From: Albifimbria verrucaria
Taxonomy: Eukaryota; Ascomycota; Sordariomycetes; Hypocreales; Stachybotryaceae
Direction: 5' to 3'
DNA length: 64,000 nucleotides
NCBI GenBank assembly: GCA_020081605.1
Contig: JAHREC010000009.1
Coordinates: 124,001 to 188,000 of the forward strand
The translations under genes were made by a program, and so were the position numbers. The number at the start of each line of letters is the position of its first letter. The first letter of the stretch is position 1. The notes under the pieces were generated by a model that did not search any database, had not been told where the DNA came from, and was given only the letters and a program-made list of their open reading frames with translations. Of the stretch, positions 12,023 to 24,617 are shown piece after piece.

Positions 12023-13639
12023 TCAACAATGAGTATCAACCTCTAGAAATCTTTTCGGAATCTCGGATTTGTCCGTATCTGTGCTCCAAAACGACACAAC
12101 AGCCATGGCACCGGCGCCAAAGCAAGAGCCAAGAAGCCAAGAAGTGAATTTCCCACCCAAGCCCAAGAGCATCGTACAGCTGCAGACCAAATAAGGGAAC
12201 AATGCACCAAAGAGACTTCTTAGTACTGCATTCGCAGCAGTAACGGAAGCAGCGTATGGTGTGAAAGCATCGATAAGGTATGTTTGGATAATCATAAAGA
12301 TTCCAATCATTCCAAACCCCATAATACCAGTCCCGATCATGGGTGCAATCCAATGGACTTGCTTATCTGCCGTCCACCCATAAATGAACAACCCAAGGGA
12401 AGAGTCAAGGTCGCAGGTACAGTCAGACTTAGGTCAAGGCGTTGTTCCGGCTCGGATTGTTTCCCTTCTGCCTTGCTTCGCTGGATCAGTTTATCCGACC
12501 AGTACCCAACAAAGGCAAGACCAAGGAGGTTGCCGATACCCCTCCAATAAATGATAGACCAGCGCCGATGGCACTAAATCCATATATTTCCGTGTAGACG
12601 AACGCAAATGTAGTGAAGAGTATATAAAGGAGACCGTACGCGATGGCAACATAAATGCACATCATGGTCACAATCGGCGAAAAGATGAACAGACGAGCGG
12701 GCCGAGTGATGGCTGACACGAATTTTTGCTTTGCGGGCTCTCGTTTTTGGTTCCTGGGCTGGTATGCATCGTTTCCAGTCTCTTTTCTTAGACGAGCCGC
12801 TTTTCTTTCGAGGATTACTGGAGCGTAGGTTTCGCAGAGAACGAGGATTGAACCTAGCACAGTCACTCCTGACTGCCAGGCAATGTCAGCATAAAGCGCG
12901 TGATAAGACGACGAAGAGATTTGAAACTTACCAGGATACTGGTAACCCAGAAGATCCATCGCCAGCCGACCTCTTCAACCAGAAACCCTGCACAAACCGG
13001 TCCAATTACCGGCCCTAACAGCGGCCCAACAGACCATATAGCCATAGCCTGTCCTCGTTTCTCAGCAGGCATCATATCAGCAATCGAGCCGCTGCCACAG
13101 GTCACGACCGCCACGCCGAAGAAACCAGCGAAGAAGCGGAACGTAAGCATCATGCCTACATTATTTGCCAGCGCGCACGCGATCGAGAATACAACAAACA
13201 AGCTGTTGCAGACATGATAAATGGGCGTCCGACCGTATAGTTCACTTAGTGGAGCCATGAGTAGGGGCCCAACTGCGAATCCAAGAACGAATATCGATAC
13301 GACGAAAGTCTTTGCTGAGTCGTTGTCGGACTGAAACTCCGCCATCATGGCAGGAACTCCCGGTGCTAACATGGAGGAAGCAAGTGGTCTAGGCACAAGT
13401 CAATCTATTTCTCCCTGGAGATCGCAAGTTACATACGTGAGGAAGGTCATCATCGAAAGCACACCGATAATGCTCCATTTGCGACTAGCAGGCCAATTCA
13501 TTGGGTTCTCTGGATCTGCTGTCTCAGACTCGTTCCACCAAACTGAGAAGTCGTTGGACGCTTCATCGATGTTGCCCGCCGAGGTCAAATTCCTGTGCTC
13601 ATTTGCTGGATCCTCTTTTTCAGGGTGGCTTGTCTCCAT
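12023..13639 (-). CDS. MFS transporter, DHA1 drug:proton antiporter type
   Basis: This is a plasma-membrane efflux protein of the major facilitator superfamily. The start at 13639 gives a hydrophilic N-terminus with the D-P-E-N-P-M-N-W-P motif typical of fungal DHA1 multidrug transporters, followed by the first membrane helix. Later exons carry the P-L-S-E-L-Y-G-R-T-P loop (motif A, about 13240), the G-P-x-x-G-P-x-x-G motif C (about 13010) and a basic central loop (12720-12830). Four exons are visible, at about 13639-13430, 13380-12950, 12890-12530 and 12540-12023, the last junction being a short intron or a frame slip. There are about 12 membrane segments in roughly 500 residues. It could export the product of the biosynthetic genes to its right, but it is also a common general efflux type. 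Confidence 0.85.
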
Positions 13640-15122
13640 GATATCTGTTTGTATCGAATCGTTGCCTTTTTTTCAATCGTACAATTCGGGTCCAAAGTAA
13701 CCACCAGAAGAGGTCTAACAAATGATGAAACCCTAAGTTTCTCTGATATTCCTGTTTTACTTTGCAATGATAGAGGGCAGTATGTAATTGCCAGTCTAAA
13801 TATCGACCAGACATAGACCATAGGTAGGGATATGATGATCGGGGTTGAACATGAACCCGAGAGCGAGAGGCCCGGCAGGCTCTGTCCCCTACCGGAAATA
13901 GATCTGTAAAATTGGATTGACAAAGATATAGGCGAGAAATGTACGCGGATAAAGACAAAGCCCCCATGTTCCATTGGTCAATGGTTGAATAGAACATAAC
14001 CAACGATTGGTTGGATTCATATCTTGGCGCTCTTGCAAGGAGGCTGCATACGAATGCGATACCGAGACCGAGACCGATAGCATTGTCGTTTTGAGAGATT
14101 GGCATCTCGGTGCAGATATTATGCACCCCAAATCGGCGTGTTGCAGTATGTTTGAAGTTTTTGCCTCCAAATTAGTAGTGCAGAGACTTGGCAATGCATT
14201 CAATTAATGCTTTGGTTATACCAAGCAATGCTGCCCCGTGTGATGCGAGTAACTAGCTCAGACTCACTGCAGAGTGCATCAGATTGATACTACTACTCCA
14301 GCATTACTGCGACCTTAATGTTGAAGAGATAATGTTGAGAAAGATAAAGACTCTTTGTAAATTACCTTCGATGTGCGTTAGATCGGTCCATCGATCGTGT
14401 TGAAGATTCTGAAACCTGTGGTAACCTTAAATCACATCTCATACATAGGTTGCACTACCTCGAGATCATTACGCTACTACGACATGGATGAGAAATCAGA
14501 TTATTTGCATAGACACTACTACCATGCTGGGGTACCCTGTCGCTCGTTCATGATGTGCAAAGGTTGCTGCATCCCGGTATATTGCCCAGCTGCCGGCGGC
14601 AAGATTGCCGTGCCTGCAACTATGTAAGACTAGCGTTGGGCCTTTGGCGTAAATGATGGCGTAACTGCTGGCGTAACTGCATTACATGTCACGAATAACC
14701 ATTTTCCCTCACTTGTGACGCAAAACAAGTATGTTCCAACTATCTATACAATTCAGCCAAAGTAAGATATCTGTCCTCCGAACTGCACGATTAAGAAACG
14801 TGCTACACTCTCACGTTGAATTGTACTGTTCAAGTATACTTGAACTCAAAGTTGCCGCTGTACATTGAATTGACTGAATCTAATTTTTTCCAGAATGTTG
14901 GCCAAGAGCACCATCAGCAGAGGACTGGGCTTGAATTGACATAGTGAGCACAGCCATAGTCATTCAGACAATGGTCCTGAGAGACTGTGGGTTCCATCCA
15001 CCGTTATCGTAGTCCCGACTGCGCGTATACGTGTGGATTTTGCCATGTGAGACAGTCCCCACCGATTCTCTCTCCTCCAACGCAGTTCCGCCTGAATCGT
15101 TGCTCTTCTGCTGCCGGAAGTC
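13640..15122. other. intergenic
   Basis: No supported gene. A short three-copy tandem repeat lies at 14645-14680. Confidence 0.4.
14645..14680 (+). repeat. three tandem 12-bp units
   Basis: Three head-to-tail copies of a TGGCGTAACTGC-like unit; the first copy differs at three positions. Possibly a minisatellite seed; no function is inferred. Confidence 0.7.
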
Positions 15123-15673
15123 TCAGTAAATAAAGAGTGAGATACCAGCGACGTAGACTGCCAGTTGGCTGAAGCTGATGTCAGCAAGATTGTTCGTTAC
15201 GCAACTAAGAGCATGGCATCTAATGCACCTGAGAATCACGGCTAGAGCCACCACAGCCCAGCTAAGCCCGCAGCTCAACTTTCCAGTGCAAGACCTCATG
15301 TTGGCTTTCATGCCCATGAACGAAACAGCAGCCCAGAAGACGATTTCGAGTGTATTGAGAATGAAATTCGCTTTAGGACTGGCCCATTTATAAAAACGAC
15401 CGAACGTGCGCTGTTAAAAGTTGATATATAATTACAATTAAAGATTTTGCTGCCTGGTTTCTCAAAGTAAGTCCAATGCCTGATAGTCAAGAAACCGTAG
15501 TTTTACCATTCCAAGTGCCATGCTGTCTGATCTTGTTCTTGGTGCTTTGCTGTCTAATGTCAAGAGACGTACGCCTGCCAGAACCAAAACCACAAGCACG
15601 AGGACTAATTCGAGAATGTGCAGGGGTCCCTTGAAACGGACGACGAAGAATATTGTAACTTGTCGATACCCAT
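15123..15673 (-). CDS. small four-helix membrane protein (MARVEL-like), function unknown
   Basis: The ATG at 15673 opens a protein with a hydrophobic first helix (about 15620-15570) and a conserved-looking K-A-P-R-T-R-S-D loop. Further hydrophobic stretches follow: the I-F/Y-Q-L-L-T segment, the I-L-N-T-L-E-I-V-F-W segment and S-W-A-V-V-A-L-A-V-I-L, ending near V-A-G-I-S-L-F-I-Y at 15123. This arrangement is typical of small fungal tetraspan proteins of MARVEL type. The frame moves near 15655, 15480 and 15400, some of it attributable to introns. A candidate last intron (GTGCATT to CAG, about 15238-15183) is a multiple of three and may or may not be removed. No link to neighbouring genes is evident. 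Confidence 0.5.
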
Positions 15674-16541
15674 GGTTGATGTCAATGTCAATGCGGATAT
15701 TTTTTCGTTGTGAGAAATGAATGGCTATTGAAGTTGATGAGCAATGCTTGATTGATGAACCTGTATACACACCAGAGGGAGGAACAAGTTATTATAACTT
15801 CAGTATTGAATATTGCTGATACTCTATTCTTTGCTGTATCACCAATGCCGCCATTCATCGCATTGACAAAAGTCTAAGCCTCCTCGGGCTCGGTTTCGGG
15901 ATCGCCCTAAAATACGTTGCTCAACTTTGCCTAGTCGAGCCCCAAACTTAGCTCTAACCTATATATTTGAGGCCAAGCTCATTTAAGCTTTCCATAGGGC
16001 TGTGAAACATTAACAAATGGCCAAGAAGCTTGGATCTGAGCCGCGTGCCACACACATGGTTACGATCTTCCACGTTAGGCGATGTATGCATGCGCGTCCA
16101 GCCCCACAAGCTCAGTACCAATCTAGCAATGGATCTAAATTGTTTTCGTGTCAGATTTTAGACCAAGCAGCCCACTGCAGGGATGGCTATCTTCATACCA
16201 GAAAGCATTTTGTTTTCTGGTGATTCGTAATGCCAGTCACGGAAGCTGCCCGATGATGTCGGCGGACTATTGTAGCTGACTCTATAGTACAATCATGAGG
16301 ATATGTTCAAACATGTTAGATCGAGCATGCACAATGTATCCGTAGCATTGCTTGGGCTGAGTATCTTTATTGCATACTGCAGAATGCACTGCAAAACTGT
16401 AGGTAGTGTAATTGTTCCATTGCGTGCGCAGGTGCCATCTCCGGAATACTCTACCTAGCCTTAAAAGTATTCTAGAGTGGGCAAACACCATATTAATGCG
16501 CAAGTTTGGTTGTGATAGATGATGCGAGTGATAACATTATG
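15674..16541. other. intergenic
   Basis: No gene was supported. One 68-codon plus-strand frame (16017-16223) has no recognisable features. Confidence 0.4.
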
Positions 16542-17772
16542 CTACTCTATGTCTTGAAGCACATGTGATCCCCAGCCATCTAGGTACCAGTGGTCCGACT
16601 CCAGTGATTGTAAGACTTGACAGTAGTGCTTGAGTATCAACATGGCTGTAATATTGCGCTTGCACAATAGACCGAACAACTCCTCGCTGAAAATCGTCGG
16701 CCACATCATGACAAGTCTGAGCTCAGGTACCACAGAGTTGCATTGTGCTACTCTAATACATTCGGCGAAGTTGGATATTTCGTCTCTGTACATGCTTTGT
16801 TTTTGACTGTCGATATTGCTCGGAATCACTAGTTCGGATAGATCTCTTCCTATCTTTTCCAACAAGGGGATGCGGTGAGTTCTGGTGTTGCGGGAGGAGC
16901 CTCCCCAAAGGCCCCTGTTTAATTACCTCTTCCCAACTTTGAAGAATGTCATTCATGCCTCTGATCAGGAGAAGGCTTCAAGCAGATTGTCTACGGACGG
17001 CGGTTGGTTATGGTGCGTCGCGTATCTTGCAAAGCTGGCGAATGCGCTGATGGAAAGCAATGATGCCGTTGCGAAAATGGCGTGGCAGTTGACGTTGTTT
17101 ACGTTGGAGACGATACTGCGGAGACCCTGAATAGCCTGGCCCTGGTGCTGCGATGCTTTGATCGAGTACTTGTTGGAAGCCTCAGAGGATAAACAAGCAA
17201 GATGAAGGGCCGCTAGAGCGAGAATCTGGTGCATAAGAAACTCGTAGCCAAGCGCCAACCTAGGAAATGTCTGTTGCCATAAGCCCTCGCGGTTAGGTCC
17301 TCGAGGCAATGTTTCGCATGTAACGGCAGTGAAATGATGCATGAGTTCGAGATCTGCTGTCCATTCTGATGGCAGAGGTGGGTTTGGCTCAATTCCGATC
17401 AGATTGTTGAAGTAAGAAAAGGTATCGGCCTGAGCGACACGAGCGTTACTGTTCATCTCACGTAGCGCATGCGTATCGCGAGTGAAAGCCACAGGCAGAT
17501 TGCGTTGACCGACGTCAATCGTACCCAAATGTGACTGGAAGGAACCGGATCCGCCGGCTGTGACAACCGGGGAGCTCTCGGCACTTGTCAAGCTACACTC
17601 AACATGATGTCGGGAGCACGCACCGCAAGGCACTTGTTCATTGCACTGGCAACCGCTTAATAGACCGGTTGAGGAGTGCTGGGCCAGGAGCTTCTGCATG
17701 AAATACCTTAACACGTCTTTGTTTGCACCTCAGACAGCCTTTGCGTGACTTTGAGTGACCTAGACGGGGCAT
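16542..17772 (-). CDS. Zn2Cys6 fungal transcription factor
   Basis: This is a nuclear DNA-binding regulator. The first exon starts at ATG 17772 and encodes a basic run and C-L-R-C-K-Q-R-R-V-K. A short intron (5' splice site at about 17707, ending in CAG near 17655) joins it to C-N-E-Q-V-P-C-G-A-C-S-R-H-H-V-E-C. Together these supply all six zinc-binding cysteines of the binuclear cluster. The layout, with a short Zn domain and then a fungal-specific region of about 330 residues lacking a long coiled coil, resembles Upc2-like C6 regulators. The frame slips near 16966 and between 16925 and 16890, beside CC and GGGG runs, with no nonsense codons otherwise. It is the only classical pathway-type regulator in the window. 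It lies between the MFS gene and the first P450, so it may control the left part of the cluster. Confidence 0.8.
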
Positions 17773-18915
17773 TGTAACCCATCACCATGTAGCAAGGCTT
17801 CAGGCGAACTGGGTCTCGATATGCTCTTGGCACAGTGAACTCGGGCGAAACCGATACCGAAATGCGGGATCCGGATCCAAGGGGTCTCGAGATTATTTAG
17901 GGGTTTAGCTGGAAGGGCTATCGGTACAGGCTTTTTCCGACAACCGGCTTGTTTGTGCTTAGAACAGAGGGATGAAGGTCTTCTACACTGGAAGAATAAT
18001 GTGCCGTAACACGCTAATTCTGCACTACTGTAAGAGAGTTGCTATAAGCTAGCTGCCCCCATAATAGACTACTTCCTATTATAGACCAGTCTGCGCTGTA
18101 TATTATAAAACTTAATCGATATATTAAACTAAATACAATCTGCGATTTTTATATACAATAAATTATAGAAAATTTATTTTTTTAATATTATATTATATTA
18201 TATAGCAAAATAGCTTTAAAATATACTTTACGGCACCTGATAGTGGGACAATCATGTAAGGAGGGTAAAAGGATGGACATGAGCCTCTATTCCCCTCATC
18301 CCATCTTGAAAGTGTGTGGTGAGCAGGTGCTTAGACAATATAGCGGAGAGTTGCTTCCGTGTGTGCATGAAACTTAAGACACCGAAAGTCACTAGTTGTC
18401 TTCTCCCAGTGAATTGTCATCTGCAACGATATTTAATTGAGCTAAAGAACCATGCTTGGCTGACAATCTGCACATTGTTAGTGGCGTACCATGACCAACT
18501 GGACTTTTGCTTTGAAACAGCTCCTGTGAGAAACGGATTGAGCTGGTAAATTCCAGGAACCCACTGACTACAAACGCGAGACATTAAGCAAGTAAACCGT
18601 CCTCTGCTTGCCATTTGCCAATCACTTGATCCTCCTACGTGTAAGACTCGAGATTTACTAGGCTACTAATAATCTGATAAGCCGTGGCATGAGCTTTTCT
18701 CAACTGATTGTAGCCATGGGTAGGTGTAAAAATTCTTGCAGGTATTGTGGTTGTAAACCCCCAAGAGATAGGTCTGCTTTCCATAGCATATGTAATGGTG
18801 CGGTGGAAGAAATCGTCCAGCAGGTAAGCAAGCACATGGCATCACTTACTCTCATACAATTGCCGTAGATGCAACTCATTTAACGTATTAATAGAATATT
18901 GCAAGACTAAGAGCC
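17773..18915. other. intergenic, holding a transposon-end fragment
   Basis: No gene was supported. A terminal piece of the transposon found at 32.4-34.8 kb lies at 18047-18229. Confidence 0.5.
18047..18229 (+). mobile_element. solo terminal fragment of the 32.4-kb TIR transposon
   Basis: Starting with AGCTAGCTGCCCCCATAATA directly after a TA, about 180 bases align with 32387-32570. Long shared blocks include TGTATATTATAAAACTTAAT and GCTTTAAAATATACT. Similarity ends abruptly near 18229, where unique DNA resumes, and no matching inverted end follows. It is a truncated or internally deleted copy, less A/T-converted than the large one. Confidence 0.75.
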
Positions 18916-19581
18916 CTAATTCCCAATGTCAAACTTCATTACTGCAGCTTCTGTTCTTTCTGATCTTCCCTCTCGGTAATCATCGAACCAGTAACGCTGT
19001 ATAATCGTAAACCCGCATTTCTCATAAGTACGCCTTGCAAATTCATTTTCATAGTCAACAACTAACACAAGCCTTCCTTTCCTCTTGGATGCAAGCTCTG
19101 ATGCCACGTTCTTTGAATATTCGACTAGTGCAGGGCCCAGTCCCTGGCCTCTTGCACTGGGTAAAGTATACATTCCATTCAAGAAGAAATACATCTCAGT
19201 CTCGCCATCTATGACCGGGTCAGGATTGAAGTGCATATCATTCTCAATTGCTTCCACGGTAGCCTTCACGTCAAATGGGCCGATAAGCGTCAGGGAAGCA
19301 AGCCATTCGTGTGCTAGAATGAGGTCAAGATCACTCTCGTTTGACGCCAACTGTGAAGATTCCGAGTCTGGTCTGGATATGGCAACAAGATTTGTGGCGA
19401 CTGGATTCGAAACTCGGGATATCCACTTCTCTACCGGGAAGGCAACTTCACGAGCGTAGGTAGAGCCAAAAGCCTCGGGTGACAACTTCAGGGAGAGGAG
19501 GCGGAATGATTGGTAGCGTTCGACAAGTTGGCTAAATTTTTCCGTAGAAGGTAATGACCTGGGAAGGGTAATGAGTCGCAT
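18916..19581 (-). CDS. GNAT-family N-acetyltransferase
   Basis: This is a single-exon, 221-residue acetyl-CoA-dependent N-acetyltransferase. The acetyl-CoA-binding motif A is seen as a beta strand followed by R-G-Q-G-L-G-P-A-L (about residues 142-150; Q/R-x-x-G-x-G/A consensus). Motif B lies near E-N-E-F-A-R-R-T-Y-E-K-C-G-F (about 175-190). The substrate is unknown; proteins of this type act on small molecules or protein N-termini. The frame is unbroken, unlike most neighbours. It lies between the Zn2Cys6 regulator and a P450, so it could belong to the pathway or provide self-protection, but nothing in the sequence shows this. Confidence 0.85.
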   Translation of the reverse strand: MRLITLPRSLPSTEKFSQLVERYQSFRLLSLKLSPEAFGSTYAREVAFPVEKWISRVSNPVATNLVAISRPDSESSQLASNESDLDLILAHEWLASLTLIGPFDVKATVEAIENDMHFNPDPVIDGETEMYFFLNGMYTLPSARGQGLGPALVEYSKNVASELASKRKGRLVLVVDYENEFARRTYEKCGFTIIQRYWFDDYREGRSERTEAAVMKFDIGN

Positions 19582-20332
19582 TATTGTTGAAGTCGAGAGG
19601 AGCAGGTAAAATGGTCAAGAATCAGCTTTTGTGCTTAGATTTTGCCATCACTTGGATTTAACACTGATAAGCATGACTCACGACTAAAGAGGGGCTTACC
19701 CTCAAAGTATGAGCAAGGTGTATTAGGGATAGAAGGTGGTTATTAATCCTGAAACATCATTGTTAGCCTTCTGTTCTGCCCCTCTTCCGTGCGGGGAATT
19801 CGTTCTCTACGTTGAGCGGTTCGAAGCCACTTTCTAGACGCGCTCCTCGATGAATGACCAAAGGTTATGTATCAATAGTTGTTTGATCATGATGAAATGA
19901 TTGAAACAATCTCAGGTCTCTTGTAGTAAGGCAGTTGGCACAATGTTGAAGATGACTGCCATGTAATTCTATTTCGGTTACTATTTGTGCATTGCGCTTC
20001 AATTGCCAACGCTAGGACGAGACATTTTGGATTAGAAGTTGGTTCAGGCACTTATTGAGGATGTTGCCAAAGAAACATAGATAAAGGCATAGTTGCACGC
20101 CTGTTTCTTATGGGTTTGAAGTTGTTACTTGGAACGATTTCGTGCCCCCACAGCTTCGTCCTTCAGCTGCTTACTTCCATCGTACTAAAGAAACTCACAT
20201 ATAACGTCAATCTTGTATCAACTTCAAATATGGTATTCAAACATTCCTCGAGAGGAAATACGGTAATGACTGTACTATATACATTGATATTTACACAATA
20301 ATAGCATATGAAACCGTGCTAAGCAGCTCAGC
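19582..20332. other. intergenic
   Basis: No gene was supported between the GNAT gene and the 3' end of the P450. Confidence 0.5.
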
Positions 20333-22222
20333 TTATATCTTTCTGCAAAGCAACTTCTTGGAAAAGTCGGGAATAGACTAAAAATAATGTGAGTCAGCAT
20401 GAATATTATGCGTTGCACAGGATGGTAGCATACCATGTGCGCGAACTCAACATTAGGATACCTCTCCGAAATCCCTTCGACCATTTTGAACTCCCAACCC
20501 ATAATTGCATTGGCGAGAATCATTTTAATCTCATTTGCGGCAAAGAATCTTCCCGGACAAGCATGGCGTCCGTAGCCAAATGTGAGACTGTTTTGACTGA
20601 CACTGACGAATTGATTTTGGGCGGCGCCTTCAACTGAGCCCCTCTGCTTAGCTTGTTCTCGCAGATTGTAAAAGCGCAAAGGATCGAAATCTTCTGCCCT
20701 TTCGAAGACTTCGGAGTCTGCATTCACCCCAACAGCAGAAACTTCGATGGTAACCCCTTGAGGTATTAGCTGACCGTTTGGCAGGGCGAAGGGCTTCAAG
20801 ACCTTTCTTTGGAAAGAGGCTATATCGAGATTAGCTTTTCCCAGTGTACGAGTCACGGAGAACCTACCCATGGTTGCTGGATAAAGTCGTAATGTTTCCT
20901 TCAAGAAACTATCCATTTTTTCATGGACTGAAGAGCGTTGCTGGTAAAAATTCCACCATTGTCGTCAAGTGCTTGTTGAGCCTCCTCACGCAGCTCATGC
21001 GCAAATTCTGGTAGAGCGACGAGATCGTAAAAGCTGGGAGGTTCATCAATGTCTTCCTGATCCAAAGCACTAGTAGTATAGCTTACGCATTTGTGGCAGT
21101 GAGAGTTGTTGTATGAATCGCAGCAAAGCCAAGTCCCAGCTGCACTTTTGCTAAATTCTGACTATGCTCATCCGTAAACTTGTGCTTTCCATCAATGAGC
21201 CACTGCAGCATATCATCAGGCTTTTGATACGAGGGATCGTCGACCGCCTTTTGTCTTCTCTCTAGTACCGGCTTCAAGAAGGCCTCAGCCTCCTTGATGC
21301 GCTGATCAAGCTTCTTCACATAAGGCAGACGGCTGGCGAGGAATGGACGCATCCAAGGACGAAGGTACTGTACGGCTCTTTGAGCAATCATGACATCTGT
21401 AGTGTAGTTAATAGCAGAGTCCAGGTACTCCTCACTCCGACAAAGCTCTGGTCCAATGAAAACTCGGCCTGATACCATGGCAACGACACGAACAAGAGCT
21501 TTGTGGATGTCTAACTCCACCCAGTCCGAACTCGATGGCAGTTCTAAAGGAAGCGTTTCGCGGACTTCCTTGTCGAGGGTGGGATTCAATCGAACTTAAT
21601 GACATTAGCTTATACTCTGCCAGGCTCAGCGGGTTTTTTACCAAGAGATGGTGTTAAATCCGCCTTGATGGTATGGGGAATGATTGGAACACTGGTTTGA
21701 ATCTTGGTGTACTTGACTTCCATCGTCTACAAAGTCCAGTTTAGTTATTTGTACCTCCTTGAGAACCAGAGTCCAACGTACCTCGTCCACTGCAGCTGAC
21801 ATACTTAAGATATCATCAGGCAGTTTTTGAGTTCCGGTAGGAAGTCTGGCGAGACAACAATAACAGGAGACTCTGTAGTCCGTTAGTCTCTGTGCCACTA
21901 CCTCCACCACCAAGGACACTCACCGCGAGAGGTAATGATGCGGAAAACACCATGCTTAAACTACAGAAATGATTAGTTGTACTTCAAAGCCATCATTTGT
22001 TATACCTTTTGTAGCCATCTGTGTAGAGACCTCTTGCGCTCTTGAGGTACGCCTGCCTCTTCTTCTCTGTTCCCCAACACCTTCTCCTGCAACCGGGAAC
22101 TTCCAAAGTCGCAAAGTCTGAATCAATCTTGGTACCACTAGGCTAGCAAGAACGCTAGCTACAGTCACCAATAGTACCAGCGCTCGGCCAGAGGAAAGGT
22201 CGGCAAATTGAGATAGTTCCAT
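20333..22222 (-). CDS. cytochrome P450 monooxygenase (ent-kaurene-oxidase-like)
   Basis: This is an ER-anchored haem-thiolate monooxygenase. The start is probably ATG 22222 (an in-frame ATG at 22267 is also possible). A membrane anchor follows, then the proline-rich hinge F-P-V-A-G. Further exons give an I-helix with H-T-T-T-L-T (about 21095), K-E-T-L-R (ExxR, about 20890) and the haem loop F-G-Y-G-R-H-A-C-P-G-R-F (about 20575). The last exon lies beyond an intron whose 5' site is at about 20436, and the stop is at 20333-20335. At least five introns are recognisable. One-base slips occur near 22045 and at a T5 run (21824-21828). The family resembles fungal P450s acting on terpenoids or aliphatic chains. 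A closely similar gene with matching intron positions lies at 29715-31683. It is divergent from the FAD oxidase. Confidence 0.9.
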
Positions 22223-22838
22223 GATGCTTGTCTGTGTGAGGAAGAAGTCCTGGGAAATGTAGCCCAATCGATAAAAATAACAGCGTCTGAGCCACCAAAA
22301 ATCCCTATAAAAGCAACAAGACTAGTCAAGGACTGTTATATATGCTAAGTATTACCACGATGACAACGTAATACCGGTGTTAAGGCAGCGGATCACCGCA
22401 TGTATGCAACCACCTCGGTTTCGCTCTCGGTATCGGGTTCGCTCCCCACTTTGCTTTAACATCCAAATGCATGTTCCAGTTTGTCTAAGCCAAGGCGGGC
22501 GTGGTGGGTCTGCACCGCGTAAGTGCCGAACGCTTGAACAAGCATTATACTGGCATGTCATCTCGACATGGTATTAGTGCTTTCAGTTGATCACCGTTTG
22601 AATACCTGCCAGAATCGGTGATGCGATGGCTGATGGCTAGCTTTAGTGGAAGGAGAGACAATCTCCCGATCGTCTTACGTAGTACAATCTACCAGGCAAT
22701 GCAACATGGCTGTGCAGGCAATAGGTAATGCGGCAAATTCAGCAGAGAGGAATTATAAGTAGAGCCAGAAGCATGGCATTTCCTCACTTACAGAAATCCT
22801 CTGCCTTGAGATCAAGCTGTCCTGTCGTCACCATAACC
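22223..22838. promoter_or_regulatory. divergent promoter region, P450 / FAD oxidase
   Basis: These 616 bases separate the start codons of the divergently transcribed P450 and flavin oxidase. They likely hold both promoters. No specific operator could be assigned by eye. Confidence 0.4.
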
Positions 22839-24502
22839 ATGCACTTCTCGATCTTTCCTCTCGTTTTCACTTCTATTAGTCTCGCTACCGACAGCCATCT
22901 AGCTTCCCGAGGCCCTCATGCCGGGGTTGGTGTAAAAAGGCATGCGAACAGCTCCGGGCAGATTTTCCTGAGATTACACTCTTTCCAAACTCAACCGGCT
23001 ACGCCGCTGAGATTATCAATGTGTGGGACAAACGATGTAATCTTGTTCCCGCCTGCGTCTTTCGGGCTCGGACTGCTGGTGATGTTGCCGCCGTCTTGCG
23101 CATCGTGAAGCAAAACAACGCTCAATTTGCTGTTCGTGGTGGTGGGCACATGAATGTTCGTATCTGAGTAACGGACGCTTCGTATTGGTTGCTAACAACT
23201 TGCAGTACCCAGGTTCTAACAATATCAACGATGGTATCCTTGTGACACTCAATAGTCTCAACCAAACGACAATCGCCAATGACAAAAAAGCATTGATGTT
23301 GGCCCGGGTGCACGGTGGGTAGATGTGTACCGCGCCCTTGCCCCTGATGGTTTGTACACCATAGGTGGGCGTCTCAAATCTATTGGAGTCCCAGGTCTTA
23401 CACTCCTTGGTGGTGTATCCTATTTTCTCAACAAATACGGCTTCGCGGCGAAAAATGTAATCAGCTACGATGTGGTTCTCGCCAATGGAACCCAGGTAAC
23501 TGCTAACGCTGTAAACCACACCGATCTTTTCTGGGCTCTGAAAAAGGTAGTGCCAGCAATTACGGTATTGTTACCAACTTCCAGCTCAAGACTTTTGACA
23601 TTCCCGAGGTTTCTTGTACCTATCAGGTATATGATGAACCGGCTATCGAGGAGTTTATCCGCGCCACAGTAGAAGTAGTTGCTAATGACGACGGAGCGAT
23701 TGGTGCTGGTGGAGTCTTCAACATCAACTATAACACCACAACAAAGAGGAGCCATGCCACAGTTATTGGTATGGAGGAATCGTCCATTTCCCCTCCTCCT
23801 CGGCTGTCTAAGTTTACTGCTATTCCTGACAATGTGACTCTGACACGGATTTTCAATGTTTCCAAACCTATTGACTGGCATAACCAATTCGAGACTCCCA
23901 ACCAGATGTTCCGGTAAGTTTCGCGAGATGATACATACAAAAGTGGCCAATTAACTCCAATTTTACAGTATTGCTTTGGTCACCACACTATTTTCCCTGA
24001 TGCTCAGCAGTTAATCTTCATATACCACGCCTGGAGAGACGCTATTAAGGAGATCGAAGACGTGGAGGGGCTATTACCCACCTTTGTATTGAACCTAGTC
24101 GCCAAATCCGCGGCCACAGTTGCGAAGAATAACGGTATTGGAAACACCTTTGGTCTCGATGACAGCACACCAACTATATGTAAGCTTACGATGAAAAGCC
24201 AATATTTGATCCAAAACTAACGATAAGAAGGGTGGCAATTTGCGACTTCGTGGGCTCGTGCTGAGGACGACCTTCGTGTTCAAACTTGGAACCGAAATCT
24301 TCTTCAGTATTTCCACCGCCTTAACAAAGATAAGGGTCTCGCTACTGAGTTTATCTATGGCGGCGATGCGTCCGAGGACCAGAACCCTCTCGATACCTAC
24401 CCGAGTGAGAACATTGCTAAAATGAAGAGGATTCGTGATGTGTACGATCCTGACCTCGTTTGGACGAAACTCAACTGGGGAGGTTATAAGCTTGGTTTCT
24501 AA
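22839..24502 (+). CDS. berberine-bridge-type FAD-linked oxidase (PCMH/VAO family), secreted
   Basis: This is a flavoprotein oxidase of the VAO/PCMH family, probably entering the secretory pathway: ATG 22839 is followed by a hydrophobic signal-like segment (residues 2-17). The FAD-binding domain contains V-R-G-G-G-H-M-N (about 23128-23154), whose His is the expected covalent flavin site. An intron ends at CAG just before Y-P-G-S-N-N (about 23208). V-G-P-G-A-R-W (near 23300) and G-L-T-L-L-G-G-V-S-Y (near 23394) are further family blocks. The C-terminal BBE segment (W-A-R-A-E-D and N-x-x-x-Y-P-x-E) ends at TAA 24500. Additional introns lie near 23915-23970 and 24180-24235. Frame slips sit exactly at A-runs (22934-22938, 23284-23289, 23541-23545). 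It could oxidise an alcohol or amine intermediate. It converges with the mpaB-like gene. Confidence 0.85.
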
Positions 24503-24617
24503 TTGATCTATACTTTGCTGGAGGGGATAAGGGGTTACATCGTACAAGGTAGAGAGTTGAAGGACAGTCCCTTAATCACATTGTTCTATGTAAAACTGTA
24601 TATACGTGAAAAAGGCA

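Noticed and set aside
14397..14627. Cys-rich small ORF as a candidate secreted effector
   Set aside because: No signal peptide, no supporting structure, and it is comparable to chance frames nearby.
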